Assembly: GCA_934177725.1 (NCBI GenBank)
Contig: CAKPPO010000018.1
Coordinates: 1 to 38,649, forward strand
Source of the DNA: an uncultured Clostridia bacterium
GTDB taxonomy: Bacteria > Bacillota > Clostridia > TANB77 > CAG-508
DNA length: 38,649 bases
Reading direction: 5' to 3'
Part shown: positions 15,688 to 22,903 of the stretch, piece by piece
Layout: each line of letters begins with the position of its first letter
How positions within the stretch are numbered: the stretch's first letter is position 1
The notes under the pieces: model-generated
Told to the model about the DNA's origin: nothing
What the model saw: only the letters and a program-made list of their open reading frames with translations
Databases searched by the model: none
Made by a program: the position numbers and the translations under genes

Positions 15688-16344
15688 ATGACTTTAGAAG
15701 ATATTAAAAATAACAAAGAAATTGAAGAACTTATATTAAGTTCACAAAAACAGCTAAATGCTTTAGGATACACAGAACACTCAATGAGGCACATTTCAAT
15801 TGTATCAAATAGAGCAGCAAAAATATTGAAAACATTAGATTATCCAGAAGATAGGATAGAACTTGCAAAAATAGCAGGGTATATGCATGATATAGGAAAT
15901 TGCGTAAATAGAGTAGATCACGCACATTCAGGAGCGATACTTGCTTATCAAATTTTAAAAGAAATGGGAATGAATGTACAAGATAGAACAGAAATAATGA
16001 TGGCAATAGGAAATCATGACGAGCAAACAGGAACAGCAGTAAGCGATATATCAGCAGCATTAATACTTGCAGATAAGTCAGATGTCCATAGAGACAGAGT
16101 AGTAAACACGAATATGTCTACATTTGATAAACATGATAAAGTAAATTACGCAGTAACAAATGCAGATTTTATAATAGATAAAGAAAAAAGAAAAGTAACA
16201 TTAGACTTAACAATAGATACAGAAATCTGTCCAGTTTTAGATTATTTTGAAATATTTATGGATAGGACAATGATGAGTAAGTATGCAGCAAAATATTTAA
16301 ATATATGGTTTGAACTTATTATAAATGGTACGAAATTATTATAA
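15688..16344 (+). CDS. HD-domain phosphohydrolase
   Basis: The 218-residue product has the metal-binding pattern of HD hydrolases: a first histidine in HSMRHISIVS (about 31-35), the HD pair at 67-68 in MHDIGN, a histidine in DHAHSG (about 78-80), GNHDEQ (about 108-113) and a later aspartate in ILADKSDVHRDRV (about 128-140). Such enzymes cleave phosphate esters of nucleotides or cyclic nucleotides; the substrate cannot be named here. It starts with a GGAGG site and is followed after 15 bases by the SecD-like gene, so they are co-transcribed. Confidence 0.88.
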   Translation: MTLEDIKNNKEIEELILSSQKQLNALGYTEHSMRHISIVSNRAAKILKTLDYPEDRIELAKIAGYMHDIGNCVNRVDHAHSGAILAYQILKEMGMNVQDRTEIMMAIGNHDEQTGTAVSDISAALILADKSDVHRDRVVNTNMSTFDKHDKVNYAVTNADFIIDKEKRKVTLDLTIDTEICPVLDYFEIFMDRTMMSKYAAKYLNIWFELIINGTKLL

Positions 16345-16359
16345 ATTTAGGAGGAAAAA

Positions 16360-17688
16360 ATGAAAAAATTTAAAGGATTAAAAATAACAGTTATAGTTTT
16401 ATTAATTATATTATTATCAATGGTATCTTTTATTGGTATATATGTACAAGATAAAAATCAAGTCAAAAATATTTTACCAGAGTATATTTTATCAAAAGAC
16501 CTAAAAGGGCATAGAAGAATTGAACTTAAGGTAAATGATGAAGTAAAAGAAACTAAAAAATATGATGCAGATAACAACTTAATTACAGATGATACTACAG
16601 AAGTAGCAAGAACAGAAGAAATCAAAGTAAATAGTGAAGAAATATTAACTGTAGATAATTATAAAACTTCAAAAAAAATAATAGAAAAAAGATTAGAAGA
16701 AATGCAAGTAAACAATTATAATATAAGACAAAATTTAGAAAATGGAACTATTATTTTAGAATTGCCAGAAGATGATAATACAGATCGTACAGTTGGACAA
16801 CTATCTTTACAAGGAAAATTTGAAATTGTAGATAAAGACACAAACGAAGTATTAATGACAAATGATGATTTAAAATCAGTTCAAAGTAAATACGGAACAA
16901 CATCTTCAGGAACAACTTCAATTGTTCTTAATATACAATTTAATAAAGAAGGAACAGAAAAATTTAAAAATATAACAAATACTTATGTACAAACAACGAA
17001 AACAGTAGAACAAGAAGGAGAAGAAGCAAAGGAAGAAACTGTAACAAAAGAAATTTCAATAAAAATTGATGACACAACATTGCTTTCAACACATTTTAGT
17101 GAGCAAGTAACTAATGGATTATTACAATTATCTGTTGGTTCTTCTGCTAATAGCACTACTGATGAATTAAAAGAATATTTACAAGAAGCAACTAGTATGG
17201 CAGCATTATTAGACTCAGGAAAAATGCCTATTGTATACGAAGTAGAACAAAATAAATATATCCTTTCAGAGGTTACACAAGATGTAATAGAAAAAGTAAT
17301 AGTAGTTTCAATAATTGTTCTTACATTAGCTATTATTTATTTAATTATAAAATATAAAGGAAAAGGTATATTAGCAGGTATTTCTATTGTAGGATATGTA
17401 GCATTACTATTATTAGCAATTAGATATGCTAACGTAGAGGTATCTATAGCAGGTATTATAGAAATTTTATTTAGTACATTAATAAATTATATGCTAGTAG
17501 TTAGTATGTTAAAAGAAGAAAAAATAAATAATGCTATTAAAAAATATAGTTTAATACTTATACCTACATTAGTTATTGCAATTGCATTTACATTTGCTAA
17601 TATTGCAGTCGGAATAGTACTATTCTGGGGAATTGTTATAGCAATGTTATATAATATAAGTATAACAAATTTATTATTAAGAGATTAG
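16360..17688 (+). CDS. secD: Degenerate SecD homologue
   Basis: SecD, together with SecF, uses the proton gradient to pull exported proteins out of the Sec channel. The 442-residue protein keeps the SecD layout: one N-terminal membrane helix (about 7-28), a large external domain, then five helices (about 306-436). SKDLKGHRRIEL stands where SecD has GLDLxGG, and ISIKIDDTTLLSTHFSEQV matches the AIVLDGxVxSAPxV region. In the fourth helix SIAGI (362-366) aligns with the conserved start, but isoleucine 375 occupies the place of the essential aspartate of GMAVDANV, and the ERIxEE motif is replaced. So the fold is recognisable but the proton path looks lost. It stands 15 bases after the HD gene and 22 before secF. 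Confidence 0.75.
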   Translation: MKKFKGLKITVIVLLIILLSMVSFIGIYVQDKNQVKNILPEYILSKDLKGHRRIELKVNDEVKETKKYDADNNLITDDTTEVARTEEIKVNSEEILTVDNYKTSKKIIEKRLEEMQVNNYNIRQNLENGTIILELPEDDNTDRTVGQLSLQGKFEIVDKDTNEVLMTNDDLKSVQSKYGTTSSGTTSIVLNIQFNKEGTEKFKNITNTYVQTTKTVEQEGEEAKEETVTKEISIKIDDTTLLSTHFSEQVTNGLLQLSVGSSANSTTDELKEYLQEATSMAALLDSGKMPIVYEVEQNKYILSEVTQDVIEKVIVVSIIVLTLAIIYLIIKYKGKGILAGISIVGYVALLLLAIRYANVEVSIAGIIEILFSTLINYMLVVSMLKEEKINNAIKKYSLILIPTLVIAIAFTFANIAVGIVLFWGIVIAMLYNISITNLLLRD

Positions 17689-17710
17689 ACTAAAGTGAAA
17701 GGAGCAAATT

Positions 17711-18373
17711 ATGAAGAAGAAAAATTTAATAGGAATACTACTTGGTATAATTATAATTATTGGAATTATTTTAACAGCTACTATGGGACTAAATTTAGAT
17801 TTAATGTATTCAAATCATAAAAGTATAGACGTAAATTTACAAAAACAATTTGAAAATGAAGATGTATACAAAATAGCGAAAGAAGTTTTTGAAAACCAAA
17901 AGGTAAAAGTACAAAAAGTAGAATTATATGAAGATATGGTGTCAATTATAGTAAAAGATGCTACAGACGAACAATTAGAAAATTTAAATACAAAACTAAA
18001 TGAAAAATACGAACTAGAAAATAAAAAAGATGATATGGTAATAACAAATGTGCCAAGTGTAGAAATATCAGATTTAGTAAAACCATATATCTTACCAGTA
18101 AGCATTTCATTTGTAGTAATTATTGTTTATCTAGTAATATATATGGCTATAAACAATAGAGTAAATAGAAAACTAAGCATTTTGAAAGAGACTTCAAAAG
18201 CAATATTAGCTATAATAGGAATAGAATTACTATATTTATCAGTATTTGCTATTACAAGATTAGAAATAAATTATAATACTCTTCCAATAGGAGTTATAAT
18301 ATACGCATTTACAACAATATTAATATTAATGAACTTAGAAAAACAATATAAAATAGAAGAAAAGAAGAAATAA
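17711..18373 (+). CDS. secF: Truncated, degenerate SecF homologue
   Basis: This 220-residue protein follows the SecD-like gene and has the first part of a SecF: an N-terminal helix (about 5-27), a small external domain (about 40-115) and three further helices (about 120-145, 155-180 and 190-208). FAITRLEINYNTLPIGVIIY aligns with the SecF segment around GREINLTFVAAILTVIGY, yet the conserved NDTxVVFDRIRE is replaced by FTTILILMNLEKQ and the protein ends there, so helices five and six are absent. SecF proteins usually have about 290 residues or more. There is no frameshift in the next 200 bases that would restore the missing part, and the gene has a normal GAAAGGAG site and terminator, so it may be a real short protein. 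Confidence 0.65.
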   Translation: MKKKNLIGILLGIIIIIGIILTATMGLNLDLMYSNHKSIDVNLQKQFENEDVYKIAKEVFENQKVKVQKVELYEDMVSIIVKDATDEQLENLNTKLNEKYELENKKDDMVITNVPSVEISDLVKPYILPVSISFVVIIVYLVIYMAINNRVNRKLSILKETSKAILAIIGIELLYLSVFAITRLEINYNTLPIGVIIYAFTTILILMNLEKQYKIEEKKK

Positions 18374-18383
18374 TATATATAAC

Positions 18384-18430
18384 AAAAAATAGACATTATT
18401 CATAAAATAGAATAGGATGTCTATTTTTTT
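18384..18430 (+). terminator. Rho-independent terminator after secF
   Basis: AAAAAATAGACA (18384-18395) pairs with TGTCTATTTTTT starting at 18418, and a run of T follows. The loop is about 22 bases. It closes the HD-secD-secF unit. Confidence 0.8.
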
Positions 18431-18440
18431 TAGATTCTAG

Positions 18441-18545
18441 GAAAGTTATCATAGTATGATAACTTTCTGTAGAAGATAAATATGGCAGAAATTAGATTTT
18501 GTAGCAGTTTACACTGCGTACAAAATCTTAATTCTGGTTTTTTAG
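18441..18545 (+). repeat. Two successive long hairpins before the rhodanese gene
   Basis: GAAAGTTATCAT (18441-18452) pairs perfectly with 18456-18467. Next, CAGAAATTAGATTTTGTA (18486-18503) pairs with 18519-18536, one end of the stem being slightly mismatched, and its loop contains a further stem GCAGT/ACTGC (18504-18508 with 18513-18517), so the helix is almost continuous over 23 pairs. A T-run follows. The role is unclear: palindromic inserts or an attenuator-like leader in front of the rhodanese gene. Confidence 0.6.
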
Positions 18546-18570
18546 ATAATAAAAATAAGGAAGTGAGAAA

Positions 18571-18924
18571 ATGAAAATAAAAATATATGAGACATTAAGA
18601 AAAATGTTTAAAATATCAAATAATAGAGAAGAAACTAGTATAGACTATGAAGAAATTAAAACAATTATGAAGAATGATAAAAATGCCACTTTGTTAGATG
18701 TAAGAAGTCCACAAGAATATAGAGAGGGGCATTTAGATGGAAGCGTAAATATTCCACTTTATGATTTAGAAAGAAATTGTGAGGAACTATTAAAAGATAA
18801 AAATAATACAATAATTTTAGTGTGTCAATCTGGAAGTAGAAGTAGAAAAGCATTAAAAACATTAGAAAATATAGGATATTCTAGTGTGTATCAATTAGAT
18901 GGGGGATTAGATAATATAAAATAA
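18571..18924 (+). CDS. Rhodanese-like sulfurtransferase
   Basis: A 117-residue single-domain rhodanese. After an N-terminal extension of about 25 residues, the domain shows LLDVRSPQEYREGHLDGSVNIPL (the CH2A/CH2B-type motifs, about 41-63) and the active-site loop CQSGSRS with the catalytic Cys85, then the final YSSVYQLDGG. Such proteins carry sulfane sulfur on the cysteine and pass it to acceptors; the acceptor is not evident here. No signal peptide is seen. The start follows AAGGAAGTG. It ends at a hairpin shared with the convergent ytxC gene. Confidence 0.92.
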   Translation: MKIKIYETLRKMFKISNNREETSIDYEEIKTIMKNDKNATLLDVRSPQEYREGHLDGSVNIPLYDLERNCEELLKDKNNTIILVCQSGSRSRKALKTLENIGYSSVYQLDGGLDNIK

Positions 18925-18960
18925 AAGGACAAAAGTGACCCGTCCCCAATTGTCCTTTTA
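18922..18960. terminator. Bidirectional terminator between rhodanese and ytxC; GGACGGGTCAC-type repeat
   Basis: TAAAAGGACAA (18922-18932) and TTGTCCTTTTA (18950-18960) are perfect complements with A and T runs on the two sides, so the hairpin can stop transcription from both directions. The loop contains AGTGACCCGTCCCC, a sequence I associate with short palindromic repeats common in Clostridia. The rhodanese stop codon overlaps the left arm. Confidence 0.75.
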
Positions 18961-18963
18961 AAT

Positions 18964-19824
18964 TTAAGGAGCATCTTTACTGACATTATTTAAAATTCTA
19001 TAAGTTCTACAAATATTGCAGTCATTACAAATAGAAATTCTACTTCCAAAAACTAGTTTTAATGTATTTATAAATTCGTCTTCAATGCCAATTAAATGAA
19101 TCTCTATTTTTCTAGGTAAAAGAGTAAGTAGAGCATTTAATGCATAATCATTTGAAGAAAAAGAAATGTCAGATAAATATTTAGCATTGAAATTATTATC
19201 TCTTAAATTAATAAGATTTTTGTGTTCATTTAGTAGAATAGAGTTACCATTAGTGTAAATTAGGTGAACAATATTAGAAGCGGGTTCTTTTGTATCTATA
19301 TATAACTTTAACAAATTTATAAATTCAGTGTATTCTTTTTCAATTACATATTCATTTACACTGGTATCTACAATTTCTTCTAAAGTACTTAAATAAGTAT
19401 TTAAGCGAAATGTAACAAAACCATCTAAAATCATAGATTTATTAGAGTTAATATATTCTAATACAGAAGCCCAAATTTCTTGTTTTTTATATTTCAAATT
19501 AGAATCTTCTTCTAAAATAATGTGTTCATAACAATTTTCTTCAATAAGCTTTTTTTCAAAATCATCAAAGTAGAAATATTGAAAATTTATAATTCTTCTT
19601 ATTAAAATAGGTTCGTAGAAAAAGATAATGCAATCAGCTAGTAAATCGGATAAAAAGTTTAGAAAAGAACTTAAAGCATTTCCTTTATAATGAATAATTA
19701 CGTTGTGATAACATTTGAATTTTTTACTTACAAAATAAATATTTTCTAAGGAAGAGGTTTCTATATTTTTTAATAGATAATCTATAATTTCACTATTATT
19801 TGTTTTTATACAAAAAGACTTCAT
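18964..19824 (-). CDS. ytxC: YtxC-family sporulation protein
   Basis: The 286-residue protein matches the pattern of the YtxC family, which occurs in endospore formers and whose function is not established. The conserved core is DGFVTFRLNTYLSTLEEIVD (about 134-153), then VNEYVIEKEYTEFINLLKLY (about 156-175). An N-terminal region of about 120 residues is less conserved. The end carries a cysteine cluster, Cys266, Cys269 and Cys272, in CNDCNIC, which might bind a metal. No membrane helix is clear. It is the last gene of a minus-strand block after DUF4912 and the branching enzyme, 110 bases behind the latter; the GAAAGGGG ribosome binding site is rather far (about 14 bases) from the ATG, so expression may be low or the start different. 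Confidence 0.8.
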   Translation of the reverse strand: MKSFCIKTNNSEIIDYLLKNIETSSLENIYFVSKKFKCYHNVIIHYKGNALSSFLNFLSDLLADCIIFFYEPILIRRIINFQYFYFDDFEKKLIEENCYEHIILEEDSNLKYKKQEIWASVLEYINSNKSMILDGFVTFRLNTYLSTLEEIVDTSVNEYVIEKEYTEFINLLKLYIDTKEPASNIVHLIYTNGNSILLNEHKNLINLRDNNFNAKYLSDISFSSNDYALNALLTLLPRKIEIHLIGIEDEFINTLKLVFGSRISICNDCNICRTYRILNNVSKDAP

Positions 19825-19934
19825 ATCGTAAAAAAATCCCCTTTCTTTTATATGTAATTATTATCTACTAAAAAACTTTAGATATACATATTTTATTCGA
19901 AAGGGAAAATTTTGGTAACTTGTGCAATATTAAA

Positions 19935-21524
19935 TTAATAATATATTTTATAATCAATTTCAGGGAAGATACAATCTCTTTTTTCTACAAGTTTTAGAAA
20001 GTCAGTGTCTATATTATCCTCTTTTATTTGATCATATAATTTTGTAAAACGTCCAATATGGTCTTTAATTCTCTTTTTAGCATAATCAACCATTGTACCA
20101 TTTGTAATAATAAATAGCCAATCGCTACTTTGAGCAAGTAAAAGCTCTCTTGCACATTGATTCAAAGCTCTAATTTTTGTCTTATTTTTCTCATTATAGA
20201 ATGTATGTGCAAGTTCAACCATTTTATCTCCAGCAACATGTAAATGACGATGGACATAGTCATTTGTTTCGTTAAGCCAAACTTGACTATAACCATTTGC
20301 ACCCCAACTAGAACGACAAGGTGTACATACTTGCATTTCAGGATACATATCTATATATTTACCAGGTGTAATTAATTTGAAATCATTTTGGTCAAAGTGG
20401 ATTTTTTTAAATAGTATATATAACCAATATGGACCCTCATACCACCAATGACCATAAAGTTCAGCATCATAAGGGCAAAGTATAACAGGGGGCTTATCCA
20501 TAAAAGATGCAGCCATATCTATTTGTTCTTTTCTACAATCTAGAAAATGACCAGCCTGTTTTTCACAAGAGTCTTTTGCCCATTGAATGTTGTAAATATC
20601 TTTTTCTTCACACTTTCCAGTAATTCTGTGATATTTAATTCCAGTATGCACTCTAACACCATCATGAGAAATATAAGGTTTAATGTAATCGTAAGGAGCA
20701 TCATAACCAATATCTCTATAAAATTCACGATAATTAAAATCTCCTGGGTAACCATTTATAGAACTCCATACTTGTCTTGAAGATTCCATATCTCTACCAA
20801 AAGCTACAATTCCAGTAGGGGAAACAATAGGAGAGTATGTTCCATAAACAGGTGTAGGATCTGCATATAAAATTCCATGTGTTTCAGTAATAATATATTC
20901 TATACCAAATTCTTTTAGATATTTATCTGCCTCAGGAACATATCCACACTCAGGAAGCCATATTCCACGAGGCTTTTTGCCAAAATATTTTTCATAAGTT
21001 TGAACACCAACTGCAATTTGTGCTTTTACAGTTTGTTCAGTTAAATATAAAATTGGGAAATATCCATGCGTTGCTCCACATGTTATGATTTCTAAAACAC
21101 CTAAATCTTGGAAGTGTTTAAAACCTTCAATAATATTATCATTGTAAATATCATGAAAAACATGTAAATCGTTAGAATACCTTTCAAAGTAATATTTAGA
21201 AAGGTCATTTACTCGTTTATCATATGTAGTTCTTTCAATTTCTTTTTTTGCAAGTTCAATGTGTTTTTTTAAATATTTAATATATCTTTTTTGCAATAAT
21301 TTATTATCAAGCATATTTAAAAGTGGAGGAGTCATAGACATTGTAATAGAAAAGTCCACTTTTTCTTCCACTAATTTTTCAAAATTAAGTAAAAGAGGAA
21401 TGTAGGTTTCTGAAATTGCTTCAAATAACCATTGTTCCTCTAAATAATTTTCACTCTCTGGGTGATGTATAAAAGGCAAATGTGCATGTAGCACAAAGCT
21501 AACGTATCCTTTTGGTGCATTCAT
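19935..21524 (-). CDS. Glycoside hydrolase family 57 1,4-alpha-glucan branching enzyme
   Basis: GH57 branching enzymes make the alpha-1,6 branches of glycogen. The 529-residue product has the family motifs in order: HAHLPF (His13, His15), GATHGYFP (about 150-157), GIWLPECGY with the catalytic nucleophile Glu192, CPYDAELYGHWWYEGP with the acid Asp353, and a C-terminal helical domain with SSWGANGYSQVWLNE, where the fifth motif lies. The start follows AAGGAGT. The upstream gene is a DUF4912 protein with only 23 bases between, a pair that I have seen in other clostridial genomes. The glucan phosphorylase at 26496 would degrade the same polymer. No glycogen synthase or ADP-glucose pyrophosphorylase is in the window. 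Confidence 0.92.
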   Translation of the reverse strand: MNAPKGYVSFVLHAHLPFIHHPESENYLEEQWLFEAISETYIPLLLNFEKLVEEKVDFSITMSMTPPLLNMLDNKLLQKRYIKYLKKHIELAKKEIERTTYDKRVNDLSKYYFERYSNDLHVFHDIYNDNIIEGFKHFQDLGVLEIITCGATHGYFPILYLTEQTVKAQIAVGVQTYEKYFGKKPRGIWLPECGYVPEADKYLKEFGIEYIITETHGILYADPTPVYGTYSPIVSPTGIVAFGRDMESSRQVWSSINGYPGDFNYREFYRDIGYDAPYDYIKPYISHDGVRVHTGIKYHRITGKCEEKDIYNIQWAKDSCEKQAGHFLDCRKEQIDMAASFMDKPPVILCPYDAELYGHWWYEGPYWLYILFKKIHFDQNDFKLITPGKYIDMYPEMQVCTPCRSSWGANGYSQVWLNETNDYVHRHLHVAGDKMVELAHTFYNEKNKTKIRALNQCARELLLAQSSDWLFIITNGTMVDYAKKRIKDHIGRFTKLYDQIKEDNIDTDFLKLVEKRDCIFPEIDYKIYY

Positions 21525-21547
21525 TAGTATTACTCCTTATAAATTTG

Positions 21548-22435
21548 TTAGAACTTTGAAGATGGATTTCTTAAATCTAATTTATCAAAGCTAATTTTTT
21601 CATTTGCATACATTTTTTTATAAAACTCTTCAATAGATGAAATTTTACCAATTTTTCTAAGAAGAGAGAAACTTATAATATCCTTCTTTGTAGTAGCATT
21701 TGTTTTTACATTTCTAAAATATACAAATTTAGATAAATTATCAAATAATATATGATCATTTGGTGCATCTATATCATTTGAGTTTGCAATATATAAGTAA
21801 TTATTATTTATTGTTACATATTCGTTTATAGGACGTCTGCCAAGTTCTATTTTATAATCACAATTACTATCTGCAACAGTTAAATACCAACTATTTGCAA
21901 AGTCATTTATATCTATTTCAAAAGAATAATTCATTGTTAAATTGTGAACTATTAAAACAGGCTTTGTATTATTGAAAAAATATTCTCCATATTCTTCAAT
22001 ATATTTATTTTTGTCGTCATCTGAAATATCCCAATAAACGAATAAAGTATTAGGAGTTTGAGCTAAAACTTTTACAACAGTTTGATTATAGCGATAAGGT
22101 AAGTCGTAGTATTCTATAATTTCTACTTTTTCTTTTTTAGTACCTCTTTTTGTAGCAGTTGTTTTAGTTACTTTTTTTGTAGTTTTAATAGTAGATTTTT
22201 TTGACCTAGAATTTTTAGTTACGGTTTTTTTATTACTATTCTTTTCATCGGCTGTCTTAGTTAATTTTTTACTAGGAGCTTTTTTTTCTACCTTTTTTTT
22301 ATTTTCTACTTTTGAAGTAGTTTTTTTAACAGTAGAAGTAGAAACTTTTTTGTTAGACATTTTTTTACTACTTAGTTCTTTTTTTACATTTTTTTCTTTT
22401 ACTTCATTCAATTCTTCTTTTGCTTTTCTTGGCAT
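21548..22435 (-). CDS. DUF4912 protein with long lysine-rich N-terminus
   Basis: Two parts are visible. Residues 1-105 are a low-complexity region of Lys, Thr, Ser and Glu with repeated VKKTT/KKVTKT-like blocks, resembling a histone H1-type tail. Residues from about 107 to 190 form the DUF4912 domain, with LPYRYNQTVVKVLAQTPNTL, the conserved VYWDISDD and the later GRRP segment. The function of DUF4912 is unknown to me; the VYWD core resembles carbohydrate-binding immunoglobulin-like modules. It is the first gene of the minus-strand unit leading into the branching enzyme (23 bases apart), so a role in glycogen granules is a reasonable guess. The start follows AAGGAGG. Confidence 0.85.
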   Translation of the reverse strand: MPRKAKEELNEVKEKNVKKELSSKKMSNKKVSTSTVKKTTSKVENKKKVEKKAPSKKLTKTADEKNSNKKTVTKNSRSKKSTIKTTKKVTKTTATKRGTKKEKVEIIEYYDLPYRYNQTVVKVLAQTPNTLFVYWDISDDDKNKYIEEYGEYFFNNTKPVLIVHNLTMNYSFEIDINDFANSWYLTVADSNCDYKIELGRRPINEYVTINNNYLYIANSNDIDAPNDHILFDNLSKFVYFRNVKTNATTKKDIISFSLLRKIGKISSIEEFYKKMYANEKISFDKLDLRNPSSKF

Positions 22436-22699
22436 AGTTCCTCCTTAGTAAAATCTCATATTTTTCTTATTTATATACTATATCAAAAACAAAATAAATT
22501 CAATAGAAAAGAAAATAAATAATATTACAATTATGTTACAAAAAAATATTTATTCTAACCATAAATCATAAAGTTTAAGAGATTAAGAAATAGTATATAC
22601 GTTTTCTTATACTAATTATGTTTTTTCATTTTTGTAAGTTTTATATTGCTAAAATCAGTATTTATGTAAAAAGATTATTACTAAAATCAATTTTAAATG

Positions 22700-22728
22700 T
22701 TGTATTTAATCATATTATAAGTTATAAT
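22700..22728 (+). promoter_or_regulatory. Promoter of the first pilin-like gene
   Basis: TTGTAT (22700-22705) and a perfect TATAAT (22723-22728) are separated by 17 bases, about 55 bases before the start codon. The -10 box lies inside the perfect palindrome at 22708-22734. Confidence 0.75.
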
Positions 22729-22734
22729 ATGATT
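22708..22734. promoter_or_regulatory. Perfect 27-bp palindrome over the pilin promoter (candidate operator)
   Basis: AATCATATTATAA (22708-22720) and TTATAATATGATT (22722-22734) are exact reverse complements with a single central base. The palindrome covers the spacer and the entire -10 box, the place where a dimeric repressor would block transcription. I do not recognise the binding protein. No copy of it is found before the second pilin-like gene. Confidence 0.6.
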
Positions 22735-22763
22735 ATAATTTTTATAAAAAGAAGAAAAATAGT

Positions 22764-22903
22764 AGGGAGGAACAAAAGAAAATGAGAAAACAGAGAGGTA
22801 TAACATTAGTTGCATTAGTAGTAACAATAGTAGTACTAATTATTTTAGCGGGAATAAGTATAAGTTTATTATTAGGGGATAATGGAATAATAACAAAAGC
22901 AAA
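22764..22903 (+). repeat. 140-bp direct repeat, copy 1 (start of pilin gene 1)
   Basis: From the ribosome binding site (AGGGAGG) to codon 40, this segment matches 23999-24138 at 138 of 140 positions; both differences are silent. Immediately before and after these borders the two genes have no evident similarity. Confidence 0.95.

Larger units (their letters stand above)
22436..22781. other. 346-base divergent intergenic region
   Basis: This very AT-rich stretch separates the minus-strand DUF4912 unit from the first pilin-like gene. Toward the pilin gene it holds a clear promoter and a perfect palindrome (separate entries). Toward DUF4912 I see only the ribosome binding site and TATAGT/TATATA-type boxes without a convincing -35. 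No small gene or RNA is recognisable in it. Confidence 0.6.

Noticed and set aside
16360..18373. secD and secF as pseudogenes
   Set aside because: Both frames are long and open, have good ribosome binding sites and a common terminator, and keep the membrane layout, so I list them as divergent genes.
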